Positions 21,061-32,438 of a stretch of 64,000 bases of DNA are shown here, piece by piece. Source of the DNA: Hofstenia miamia (Eukaryota; Xenacoelomorpha; Acoela). Position 1 is the stretch's first letter. The number at the start of each line of letters is the position of its first letter. The notes under the pieces are model-generated. The model did not search any database. It worked only from the letters and a program-made list of their open reading frames with translations, and was not told where the DNA came from. A program made the position numbers and the translations under genes. The DNA is taken from assembly GCA_004352715.1 (NCBI GenBank), contig SCFE01000073.1, positions 260,219-324,218 of the forward strand, given 5' to 3'.

Positions 21061-24000
21061 TCGTGAAAGTACGGGGACTCTTGCGGGGGTATGTAGCAGA
21101 CGCACTACTTCATAAGTATATGTCCATTTTTTATCTCAAGATAGTGTTAAAGGATTTAAAATTTACATAAATATTTCTTAAGTCCATGTTTATTTATTGT
21201 TAGAATACTCATTCTAACTCTCATTCTGAAAAATTTGAATTTCTATTTATGGTACCCACATACTGAACTCACACAAACAATCAATGCGCAATTAGTACAG
21301 CTACTACTTTAAAACTAGTAATATCATGTGCTCATGTACTATTTTATGTTCTTACCAGAAATGATTTTTAAGTCAAATATAATCAAGAATTATTAAAATA
21401 TAATGCAAAGTGGCCAAAATTTTAAGCACATGTTAAGAATATTATATTGAATATATACAATAATATTTACCATAATCACCAATGTAGTATTAGTGTCAAA
21501 TATTATGTTGACTGCAATTTCAAAGCTATATTGAATGAAATTCAATCATTTTCATAAATTCAATTTGCTATGAGTGATAAATTTTTAGAAATTCGTAAAA
21601 TTAGCATTCAGCAAGAATTTCGAAAGTTTGGCAAATATTTACCCAGTTTTTTTAAAAATTAGCCAAATGTTAGCCAATTTTTTGGAAAGTTTGCCAACTA
21701 TTTGGAAAATTTTCCATTAATTTTAAAAATAATTTCCAAATCTTTAAAATCCATTTGCAAATGAGATTCAAAAGTTTGACACAAATTTGGAATTATTTAC
21801 ATTTTCCAAACATTTTATTTGGGAATTAAGTCATGTTGCTGAGATTTACTATTTTGAAAGAAAAATCTCAATTGAATCATTCAAACATATGTAATACTAA
21901 GAAAATGGATTTGACAATGGTTAATGAATTGTGATAAAGTGCAAATTGATTTAGTTAATTAGAGACACATTAATCCTAATCTATTAGTGTATGTAAATAG
22001 TACATGTATGTTATTTATAAATAAGCTGCCCAAACCCCACTTTCGGTGTTCCATTGTGCAAAATTACCATAAAGAATCGCGTCCGTGCATGATTTTGGGG
22101 AGTATGAGAAGGAATAACAATCTTCTTTATTTGTCTGATTTTATATATTTTCATCAGTTTGTAACTATAAGAGTTTGAATTTAATATTAAACAACCGTTT
22201 TTTGCTAGTGAACTGTATGAATATCTAACATTGCCATTATATTTGATCCCTAGAAATGCCTCAGATGCACCTTGAGAAAAAAATTCACTGATGGCTTACA
22301 TAACCTTGAAAAGAAGCGATTTTGAGATAAATTAGATAAATTCAGTTAGAATGATTACTATCATCTAGTATTTGTGTATTCATATAAGAGTTAAAGACAA
22401 TGTTATGATCAATATAGCAGTGATTTAAAGGTTCAGGTCATCACAAAACCTCGAACATGAAAAATGATCAAGTGAAGCAAGACTTTAAAAATTTCAAAAA
22501 AATCTACCTCATACAAGAAAACCAAACATCAATTTCCATGTAAGCACTACATCGTCAAAGCATTTAAGTAGGCCTTGTGCTAATTCAAATTGTATGAATA
22601 TTTGCCAGAAATTTAATAAAGCAAACTAACGTTTCCATGGCAACCAATTAAGGAGTTTTTGCAATCACATCATTTGACAAAAAAGAGAATGACATCGCCC
22701 TCATTGTGATGTGACTAAAACTTAAACTAAGAAATATTCTGAAATTGTTTAGATTACCGAATTTTTTCAAAATCTGTTTTATGCCAAAGTAATTATATAT
22801 GCATGACATTCACAAAATCAAGTTTAAGTGTTAGCTACACATCACAGATATATATATAGTGAAATTTTCATTCAGTTTTAACAAAAAATAAATTTTTACA
22901 GCTGAAAATCACATCAAAAATTACCAAAATCAAATTTTAAGAAAATCAGTGATTTTATAAAAGATGTCCAATAAATCATTGTTTAGAATACACCAGCACC
23001 ATGTTTCATGATTGATTTACATTTTACACCCTAGATGGCAGCATATTCAATTTCAGACTTGTAAATTGGCATTTTTTTAGATTTTATGACATATTCCTTT
23101 TTTAAATTTTCTTGACAAAAATTCGCAATATTTTTTTATCACGTTTTCAATTAAGATTGATTAAAAATTTATTACTTTGTCTAAGAAAGCATTCTGAATT
23201 AATTAGAAATGTAAAAATCCCAAAAAGGAAAAATTTTCAAAAATACGCTTTTCATTGCCCACTAGCTACCTTAATTGGGAAAAAAGCAATGAATATTTGA
23301 AGTTTAAGAAAATATTGTTTCTACAGGCTGCATTATTGCAATTAATATAATATTTAAATTTGCTCTCTGCAATCCTTTCACTAATTATGCTATAATTTAG
23401 TTTTTCTGCTTTTTGATTATGTATTTTTCTTTCCAGTTTTTTAAGGAACTAATTAACAATGTTAAGAGAATTTGTTTATAATACAAAAATTTAAATTTAA
23501 TCTGCAGGATTCATGCTTTAATATTTCAAAAACTTTATAAAAATAGAAAGCTAGAACGCTTGTGTTTTTCGAATATTGGAAAGGAATCTCAAAATAAATT
23601 GGAAAGATTATTTGTTGAGATTGATTAGATATTCAAACATAAATGGTAGTTGAGAAGTTTGACACTTTTCTCTAGGCAATGAATTTTATTTGGTATTAAC
23701 GGAAATTGTTTACAAATGTTGAATTGCTTACATAATTACTATCCTCAATTGCAAGTAAGCTCAAATGCCTCAGCAATGTAAAGCATAATCATTATTTATA
23801 ATGCTACTATTAGTTTTATGTTATTTAACTATCATATTTTTATAAACTAACCAACCCAAATAAAGCATTCAAATTTAAATATAAAATGCAAATATAGCAG
23901 ACCGAAGAATGGAAGACCATTTATCGGAACTGAATTTTTTGCCCCGGTTTCAAATCTAATATGTATCCGCCCAAGAATTGCAATGCACAGCTTTGAACTA

Positions 24001-24609
24001 AAATATTTTATCAAGGCATTTATATTATATTTCTTGTTATTTGATATGCAAAGTTCTACATTTTTTGTTTTTCAGTTTATATTAACCAAATATGTATATG
24101 TATGTGTGTATTTTTAGATATCTATATTTTAAAGCAAAAAAATTAATGTGTCTGCAGAAGTTCAAGCAGACATGTCTAGCATTTGAAGAAGGAATGCCCA
24201 AGAACAACGCTCGTAGGGAATTGTTTCCTGTTAGATCCAAAAACTCATTAATTTTACGCGATTGAACGAGAAATTAATGAATTTTAAAATTCATTTAATT
24301 TGTTTAGTTGCTCACTGTCTCTATTTGATAACAAAATAAATAATTCAACTATTATTCTTTTTAGCAGCCTTCGTAAATGACTGCAACAAATAGTACTGGC
24401 TGTGGATACGGAAAGCTAAATGTCTTAGCAATTTAAACGATATTTCCTGAATTCTCAAGAAAAATTTGAAATCACTTTCCTTTACGAGAGTATGAATTTT
24501 AGAATTTCTTGGAGAATGCTGTATTTTCCTAACATCAATCAAAATTTTACGACTGTTGACTCTGTCGAAAGCAGAGATGAGTCTAGGATGTATGAATTCG
24601 GTGGGTTCG
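21061..24609. other. Intron-like stretch, nothing recognised
   Basis: AT-rich. Repeated short phrases such as agtttgccaa/aaatttggaa at 21590-21800 look like low-complexity decay. No exon with coding character was found. Confidence 0.4.
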
Positions 24610-25263
24610 TAGGGGCAGATACAGACGGGGCTGAAGGGCCCGGACCCCCGCTAAAATAAGAATAGTTCGTTAAAGTGGTGTATAAAATTACAAACCAAAT
24701 TCGTTTGCACTCAATGGTGTGCATCAAATTTTTGTATTCAAATTCAATAACTTCACCAACATGAATTTTCAAAATTACAACAAACACTTCTGTGACTTCT
24801 CAAAACCCAGCACAATTTTTGAAATTTTAAAATTTCATTGATTTTAGAAGATTTTGAGGCGTTTGATTTTCTTGAAATTTATCAAAAAATTCAACAAAAT
24901 TTGACGAGTATTCATAATTTTATGTGACCATTTTTTACTTTGCTTAATTCTATATCATTGAAAATGCACTAACAATTTCTCATTTGTAGTGCACAATGAA
25001 ATCCAATAATTTGAAATACATAATGTATTATTTCAATTTTCATGAAAAATATTACGCAAAAATACCGTTGTTTCTAAACATAGTCCTATTTTGTTGAAAA
25101 ACTTGATACAATTTGACGCGATTGCCCACTCTCAACTACTACTTTGGGCTAAGAACAAAAAGTAATTAAAATTTAATTTCACGCATAGTAGTACCAAATT
25201 ATCCACTTTTTATCTTGCAGCATGCCCCTCCCCCTCTAAAAAATGTTTCTGTATCCGCGACTG
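24610..25263. mobile_element. Non-autonomous hAT-like element
   Basis: The left end taggggcagatacag (24610-24624) matches the reverse complement of the right end (cagtcgcggatacag) at 10 of 15 positions, including the block GATACAG. GC-rich subterminal stretches (cggacccccgctaaaa; ccccctctaaaaaatg) also correspond. The interior of about 650 bp has no transposase. hAT elements should have 8-bp target duplications; none is clear here. Confidence 0.5.
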
Positions 25264-27214
25264 GGTAGGCTATAGCCAGAGTTGCAAATTAGACCAAAAT
25301 CTCAGTTCCAAGTGAAAAGACCTAGACTCAGCAGAGCTGGAAGTGGTCAGGTCTAGTTCAGTTCAGCAAAGTCTGGTCTTCAAACAATGCCGTCCTCATG
25401 GCACGAGATCTCCTAAGATTATATAAAAATTTACGCAATTTACCATTTTTTATTTCAATACAATGTACACATATTAATCATCAAATATGTACATTAAATC
25501 ATTACAACGAAAACCCTCAAATCATTCGACGCATTAATTAAATATGAAAGCCAAGACAATCATTTCTGTTTGTCTCATATCATTAACTGAAACCTTCAGC
25601 AAAAATAATTTGCTATCATCAGATATAAATTTCTCATTTAATAGTTTGGTCACTCTAGCAGTTGCGTATATACTGCCTAATTAATTATAATTTTGGTTCA
25701 TTACATAAATATGTCCAATTTCATTATTGAAAGCACACCCAGTGTGAACAGAATGTTGATAATACCAACATTCTGAAATTATATCTATAATATTCATTGC
25801 GCAAGTGTTATCTGAAGGCCTGTCTTAACTACACGATTAAGTCCTGCCGATTAAATCATGCATGTTAAAACAGGCCTTGAGGAGGACCGTGAGCGAAAAA
25901 GAGCTAAATGGAAAAGATCGAGTCTGATTGTGTACTGATATACAGGCTCAGCTCTGATCCCAAGGGATTGATCAGAACTAGTTTTATCCATACCAATTCC
26001 AATACCATTAAGATTTCAATATTACGCCATAAAAACCTAATTTAGTTTGAAATATAAACCTACAGATTTCATCTAGTATTAATTTACCAAAGCTCATATC
26101 ACCCAAATCCACCACTTCAATGGAAATCCAAGCCAATAATTATCTACGCCAAACTTGCAAATGGTCGGGCGTGGGCTGAGGTATTGGAAAGCAATGGGGC
26201 TATAAATTTCAAAAATAACTTAATATTGGACAAAAGTGGATCAAATCAATAAAAATTCAGTAAATGCAATATAATTTATATAGAGCATTGTGAAAAATAC
26301 AATTTACATATTGAAGCTTTGCCTTATTACCATATATTCTACTAAAACTAATTTTTTTTCGATATCAATTGTAGATGTTAAGATGTTATTATAAATTGAA
26401 CCCACGGGTATTGGTGCAGGTGCAAATAAAACATTTCTTATACGGGTAAGGCATCTTCGGATACAGATATCAGAACTACCTTACACACACAGCACCTGTA
26501 GCCGAAGGTGCGTGAGTCAAACTAGCTACACGCGCATAGTATGAATGACGGCACATTACCAAATTATATACAAGATGATTCCTCCTTGGCTTGTTCTTAT
26601 TGGGAGCAATTCTCCGATTATACAAAGTTCTTTTGCCCAGTGAGAATTTTCACACTGGTTATTATCGTTTATGAATTACCTATATTAGATTATTCAAAAT
26701 TCGGACCAACCATAGCCCCGATCCCAAGTCCACTACAACATATTGAATGTACTGTATGCAATTACAATCCAAAAGTAACTATATCAGTTAGTGCATGACA
26801 CATCTTCAACGTGTTGCCTAATTATGGGCACTATAAAAAGTCAAAGTAGGTTCTTTGGCATGTTTTGTTAAATGGTAAATTTCTGAAAGAGCAACGTTAA
26901 TTTATCCGTGAAATGATAAGGAAAATTTAGCAATAGAGTCAATCTCAAAAAAGCCCATTAGAGTGAAATCATATCAATTAATGTATTTTTAGTATTGAAT
27001 CTCAGACAATGGGGTTGTACAGGTCTTGGCATTGCATTCAATATTTTGAAATCTCTTTAGTGTTGGAAATATTAAAGTCGATTCTAATTTGGACTGTAAT
27101 ATATATATATTACAAATTGCGTAAAAACTGACAAAAGCTAAGCAGATGTGTAATAATGGCGTAATGGTTAAACGTAATTTTATTCGGGGTCTCAAATAAC
27201 ATTGATGTCTTTAG
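25264..27214. other. Intron-like stretch, no gene supported
   Basis: It holds an imperfect hairpin at 25815-25878 (aaggcctgtcttaac paired with gttaaaacaggcctt) and a short GC-richer hairpin near 26500 (GCACCT ... AGGTGC). An open frame at 26541-26798 has no recognised motif. Confidence 0.4.
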
Positions 27215-27352
27215 AAACATTTCCAAATGAATGCATTTTAAGAACACACAGTTGTTCAGATAATGCTACTTGCTTTAAATGGAATTCAGAGACTGATGGA
27301 TATGAATGCCTTTGTAATGCAGGCTACACCGGTGATGGATTCACTTGTCAAG
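27215..27352 (+). CDS. EGF-like domain exon 1
   Basis: A symmetrical phase 1-1 exon between an acceptor (gtctttag) and a GTAAGT donor. It encodes NECILRTHSCSDNATC then GYECLCNAGYTGDGFTCQ, a complete six-Cys EGF-like module. It lacks the Asp before NEC that binds calcium (the residue is Pro in FPNEC) and the hydroxylation pattern C-x-[DN]-x4-[FY]-x-C. It is likely part of the same extracellular protein as the PAN exon and the three later EGF exons. It is shown again at 27931-28068 and partly at 28243-28315 because of the assembly. Confidence 0.8.
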
Positions 27353-27930
27353 GTAAGTCCAAATAATCTAAGGTCATAATGTGGTTCAAGCCAGAACAAG
27401 AATTGTTTCTATAAATTACTGTTCTAATGAAAGAATCAAAGATTACCATTGGAAACCAGATAAAATTTGAAATATATAAAGAATTCTCTCCGATTGAAAT
27501 TCTGTCATGATTACTCGCTCTTAGACAATATTCTTGACAATAACTAAAAAATTTTTACATAATCATGGACAAAAGTGTTAATTTGAGACACAATATATAT
27601 TAATAAAAAGATAAAACTAAGATGTCTATAACTTTTGCTTATGATGTAATGTAATTTTAGGTTAAAGCATAGCAAAATGTTCCGTGGCAATGATNAATGT
27701 ATTTTTAGTATTGAATCTCAGACAATGGGGTTGTACAGGTCTTGGCATTGCATTCAATATTTTGAAATCTCTTTAGTGTTGGAAATATTAAAGTCGATTC
27801 TAATTTGGACTGTAATATATATATATTACAAATTGCGTAAAAACTGACAAAAGCTAAGCAGATGTGTAATAATGGCGTAATGGTTAAACGTAATTTTATT
27901 CGGGGTCTCAAATAACATTGATGTCTTTAG

Positions 27931-28068
27931 AAACATTTCCAAATGAATGCATTTTAAGAACACACAGTTGTTCAGATAATGCTACTTGCTTTAAATGGAA
28001 TTCAGAGACTGATGGATATGAATGCCTTTGTAATGCAGGCTACACCGGTGATGGATTCACTTGTCAAG
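27931..28068 (+). other. Second, probably artefactual, copy of EGF exon 1
   Basis: Bases 27696-28241 repeat 26980-27525 (offset 716), exon and both intron flanks included. A single N stands at each end (27695, 28242). A real exon duplication would be unlikely to have intron sequence this similar. Confidence 0.8.
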
Positions 28069-28242
28069 GTAAGTCCAAATAATCTAAGGTCATAATGTGG
28101 TTCAAGCCAGAACAAGAATTGTTTCTATAAATTACTGTTCTAATGAAAGAATCAAAGATTACCATTGGAAACCAGATAAAATTTGAAATATATAAAGAAT
28201 TCTCTCCGATTGAAATTCTGTCATGATTACTCGCTCTTAGAN

Positions 28243-28657
28243 TGGAATTCAGAGACTGATGGATATGAATGCCTTTGTAATGCAGGCTACACCGGTGATG
28301 GATTCACTTGTCAAGGTAAGTCCAAATAATCTAAGGTCATAATGTGGTTCAAGCCAGAACAAGAATTGTTTCTATAAATTACTGTTCTAATGAAAGAATC
28401 AAAGATTACCATTGGAAACCAGATAAAATTTGAAATATATAAAGAATTCTCTCCGATTGAAATTCTGTCATGATTACTCGCTCTTAGACAATATTCTTGA
28501 CAATAACTAAAAAATTTTTATATAATCATGGACAAAAGTGTTAATTTGAGACACAATATATATTAATAAAAAGATAAAACTAAGATGTCTATAACTTTTG
28601 CTTATGATGTAATGTAATTTTAGGTTAAAGCATAGCAAAATGTTCCGTGGCAATGAT
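28243..28657. repeat. Third overlapping copy (partial EGF exon 1 plus intron)
   Basis: Matches 27280-27694 at offset 963 and carries the last 73 bases of the exon (28243-28315). I saw one substitution (C at 27558, T at 28521). From 28658 the sequence is unique, so this copy continues the true scaffold. Confidence 0.8.
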
Positions 28658-28733
28658 TGGCACTTTCCATTAATAGTATGATTGCTTTGCCTAGGTAACA
28701 ATTCATAAAGAGTGCTGCAGGGGCGTCTATTTT

Positions 28734-28991
28734 CTAATAATTTTCCTCTGTGATGCTGTAGGTCTTATTTAATGAAATTGTGTCTCTCAGGTTTACACGG
28801 TGTTTACGGTCTTCCATGTTTTCAATTTTCGATATATCACGTTTCTGATGGGTGTAGTTTCGGAGAAGGTTTAGATTAAAATTTTTCAAGAATGTGGATA
28901 TCATCCGAGCACAGAGAGACGTCGCCCAATCTTGTTGAAAGGCCAATGGCGGGATTGTATACAGTAGAGTGAGCTCCTGGGAAAGTATCAT
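28734..28991 (-). pseudogene. Mariner/Tc1-type transposase fragment
   Basis: The minus-strand frame includes PLAFQQDWATSLCARMISTF, the FQQDGA block around the second catalytic Asp, with Trp replacing the usual Gly. Then, after a deletion, IENMEDRKHRVNLRDTISL resembles the C-terminal region in which a short helix follows the missing Asp/Glu block. The third catalytic residue and the whole N terminus are gone. It is an intronic insertion in the PAN/EGF gene. Confidence 0.55.
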
Positions 28992-30971
28992 GTGGCATTC
29001 AATTGGATTTATAGAATGAGTACATTTATCTAAAGTTTTATATCTATCAACTCAATTTTTTCCCGAGAGCCATTTTGTACTGGCTAAATTTAATTATCTT
29101 AGTTCAATTTCAAGCTTGCTGATGCATTCTAGAAGGTGGGCGAACATAGAGTTTCCTTTGATGATAAAGTTCAATCTTTGATTAATCCGAGAAGATCACA
29201 TTTTTCTAATCCAAAATGGAGCACTCCATTGTGTACAACATGATGAACCGTCTTTTTTAATATGAATTGGTACTAAATTCGGTGTCGGGGTAAAAAATCT
29301 TCCATGAATTTCCGTTTTGACGAACTTTTGGACGGTTTGGCCTTATTTTCTTTCGCAAAGCATGGCCTTTTTATTTTTCCTTAAACAGCATGCCACTCAC
29401 ATATTGAGAATAGTGCATATATTAAACCATGGATTTTTCTCAACTGCCTGTTTCAATTGTATTTTTCTGATAGCAACTGCAAATCAATGCATTTTAGTCA
29501 AAATCTACCAGAACAATTAGGTCTGGTTAAAATTCGAGTTTTGCTTTACATGGTTGCAAAGACATATTTTTATACAAAGTATGCTAAATATTTCTTTTAT
29601 GTCTGATGTAATCATTGGTTTAAGATTTTTTTTCAGCAACTGTATTGTAGAGCTTTGCAGACATCAGCACTCAAAGCGAATATAAGTTTCTTGGTAAACA
29701 CAATTAAATTTTTTATGTTTAATTAAATTACTATTAAACTCCTTCATTTACACAATGTAGAACTATAATAGTGATCATCCAGAGCTCCCAGAGGAATAAT
29801 TTTTTTCAGATTTTTATCGTATCTTCAAGATTTTATGAAAATTTGAAAGATCGCAACTAAATGACAAGTTCATTTTTAAAATTGGAAATTTAGACAATGA
29901 TTATGCACTTAACTAGAATTGTTTAGGTTGCATTAGTAAACCTAGTAATGGCCTAGCATTGATTATTTCTTTTCATTTCAAATTTGAAAAAAGCTAATTT
30001 TATGCAAGAATACGTTATCATATAATAAAATTGTGTTCAAAGCTACATTTACTGATATAGTTTTGTCAATTATTAATAGGCACTTCTAAATTAAAACTTA
30101 TGTGAAAACAACAATGTAGCAAAGATTTTAGTCTACGAGAATCTATCAATATTCAAAGAGGGATAAGCATTTTCTCTTGTTAATTTGTCGTTGTCTAAAT
30201 TTTAATGTTCACGTTTGTTAGTAGATGAAAAATGATTGATAAACCATATAGTGAGGGTTCATAGTAATATAATTCGTTTTGTTAATTATTTCGTTGAAAC
30301 TTGGATTAATGAAATTCATCAAACGATATTCGAATAGATCAGGTCGCATCAAATTGAATAGCAAATGGCTTAGCATTTCCTTGTCCTCATTTTCTACTTT
30401 AAAGGATGAAATGCTTAAAACTAGTCATTGCTATGCTGCAGATTTCGTATTTTATTAAAGAGAACCTTACAGTTCAATTCTTGTATCAATTGATGTTATA
30501 GAAAGTAAATTAAAATAATTAACATTGTGGCAAAAAAAATACATCACTAGCTTACTGAAATGTGATTTACAAACTAATTACGACATTCACTCTGTTATTG
30601 TTGTATAACTATAAATTGGGAAGGAATATATTATTGTAAATATAATTCATTTTTAAGCTGAATACAATGTAATTTATAGAGTATATTGTAATACTTCATA
30701 CTATGATTATTAAATGTATTTCCTACTGCAAACATTTTATCTCCCTACTCAGATCTTGTCTAATGTTGTACACTTTTGAAGCACTGTAATGCCTTAGTGT
30801 ATTTTTAGCTGAAATCTGTCACCTCTAGTAACAATATTGATATTTAGGAACTTACTTTGGCTTTTTGACTACAAATATAATTTATTTATCTCAATGCTTT
30901 AATTTTAAAGTATGACTTGAATATATAAAATTTTTAGTACTTACTATTAAACTTTTTAAATCTAATTTTAG
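28992..30971. other. Intron between EGF exons 1 and 2
   Basis: AT-rich. No exon, repeat or transposon was identified. Confidence 0.45.
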
Positions 30972-31085
30972 ATGAAAATGAATGCATTGTCAATAATGGT
31001 TGCAGCTGGAATTCAATTTGTATAAATACAATTGGTAGCTATATTTGTGAATGTTACCCAGGGTTTTCTGGAATGGGATGTACAG
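30972..31085 (+). CDS. Calcium-binding EGF domain exon 2
   Basis: A 114-nt phase 1-1 exon between ttttag and a GTAAGC donor. Completed by the split Asp codon it begins DENEC (calcium-binding consensus), and contains [20 protein letters not shown] and GFSGMGC. All six Cys are present. [10 protein letters not shown] fits the Asn/Asp beta-hydroxylation pattern C-x-[DN]-x4-[FY]-x-C. Such tandem cbEGF modules form rigid calcium-stabilised rods in extracellular proteins. Confidence 0.88.
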
Positions 31086-31547
31086 GTAAGCACTAAGTTT
31101 TTATACAGTTAATGGTGAAGTGTCACATGAATTACATAAACAATTTAAACTTAAGTTAAAAATTAACTCCAAAAATAAACTAAAAATACTTTCATCATTA
31201 AACGTGAAGAAATTTGACAAAGTAATGTTGTCTTTTTTTCAAAACATTTATATTCTATAAAAACAATTTCCACAATATTTTTGCAAATAATAATGTTGCG
31301 AAAACATAATAAATATATCATTTTTAGCAAAAAAACAAGCCTTAGGCAGAAATTTCATATTGAGATAGGTTAAGAAATTTATAAGATTTTAGAAGTTACT
31401 TTGCATTGAGATTTTTTTAATTATAAATGTATCAATATTAGTACATGGAGCATATTTGAATGTAGTAATTTAGACAACAAGGATTTTTCTACATAAATTT
31501 TCTATGTGTTCACTTCACTTGATTAAAATTGCATAATATTCACCTAG

Positions 31548-31676
31548 ATATAAATGAGTGTATGGAGAATGCTGACTCCTGCAGCCTCTTGGAAGATTGC
31601 ATTAATAATTATGGATCATTTGCTTGCAATTGTAAAACTGGTTATGAGAGAAATTCTGCAACTGGACATTGTGAAG
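31548..31676 (+). CDS. Calcium-binding EGF domain exon 3
   Basis: A 129-nt phase 1-1 exon (acceptor cacctag, donor GTAATT, weaker than consensus). It encodes DINEC, then CSLLEDCINNYGSFACNCKT and GYERNSATGHC: six Cys, a calcium-binding start and the hydroxylation pattern (CINNYGSFAC). It follows exon 2 after a 462-bp intron, consistent with tandem modules. Confidence 0.88.
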
Positions 31677-32111
31677 GTAATTGATGTAGTTGTGATATTA
31701 TTTAAATTTATATAAATTGAAATAATTTTGAACAGAAATATATTGTTTGAAATAAATTTTTTAAAATGAACACCAGATATGTAAAACTGTTTCCTATTTT
31801 AACATTACAGGTATATCTGACAACTTTGTTTCATAGGGGAAATTTGATGTCAGATTTGAGCTGGTTTTATGTATAACCTATTCCAAATTTCTTATTTCTG
31901 AATTGATTTATATCTTTATTTGATGATTTTAGTCCCCTGAACTATTCCAATACAACAAATAATAAACCAGCATTATTGTTATTGTGTATATCCAAATCAA
32001 GGTATGTACCCAGCAAATATCCCAATGAGATAAAAATAAAAAATTCTGATTAATTTTAAAATTTTCCTATTTTATAGTTTATTCAAGTGGACAGTTTCTA
32101 TGCTTAACTTA
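31677..32111. other. Start of the intron after EGF exon 3
   Basis: AT-rich; no further coding seen. Confidence 0.4.
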
Positions 32112-32438
32112 AGCTGTACCAGTGTTTTCGAGTTCAGATGATTGGGTCCAAGCTCGAGCTTGAGTATTTTTTTAAGAAAATTCGGAATTTGATCGAGTTT
32201 TTGCTAATTCCGATTTTTAGGGTAAAACAATGTTTATTTTACAATAATTCAGGGCTTCATAAGCTTAAAATCATTATTTGTGATTGATAAAATTTAAGAA
32301 ACTTTAATTTTTAAGGTATTTTCAAGTGGATTTTTATAGAGTTCAAGTTAAAGTATTAATAATCACCTTCCAAGCACGGCGAACTCATTCAAGTTCAAGT
32401 TCTTCGCATTTTGAGTACTCGAAAACCCTGAGCTGGAC
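32112..32438. mobile_element. hAT-type MITE with 8-bp target duplication
   Basis: The element 32120-32430 (311 bp) has ends CAGTGTTTTCGAGTTC and, reverse complemented, CAGGGTTTTCGAGTAC. It is flanked by AGCTGTAC (32112-32119) and AGCTGGAC (32431-32438), an 8-bp duplication with one difference. End sequence and duplication length fit the hAT superfamily. No coding capacity. It lies in the intron between EGF exons 3 and 4. Confidence 0.75.

Noticed and set aside
26989-27911. Two identical 68-residue minus-strand frames (26989-27195 and 27705-27911)
   Set aside because: They are antisense and intronic to the EGF exon, and identical only because the segment is duplicated by the assembly.
27215-28315. 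Three tandem EGF exons with the same sequence
   Set aside because: Intron flanks are identical apart from one noted substitution, and single N mark every join, so one exon is the simpler reading.
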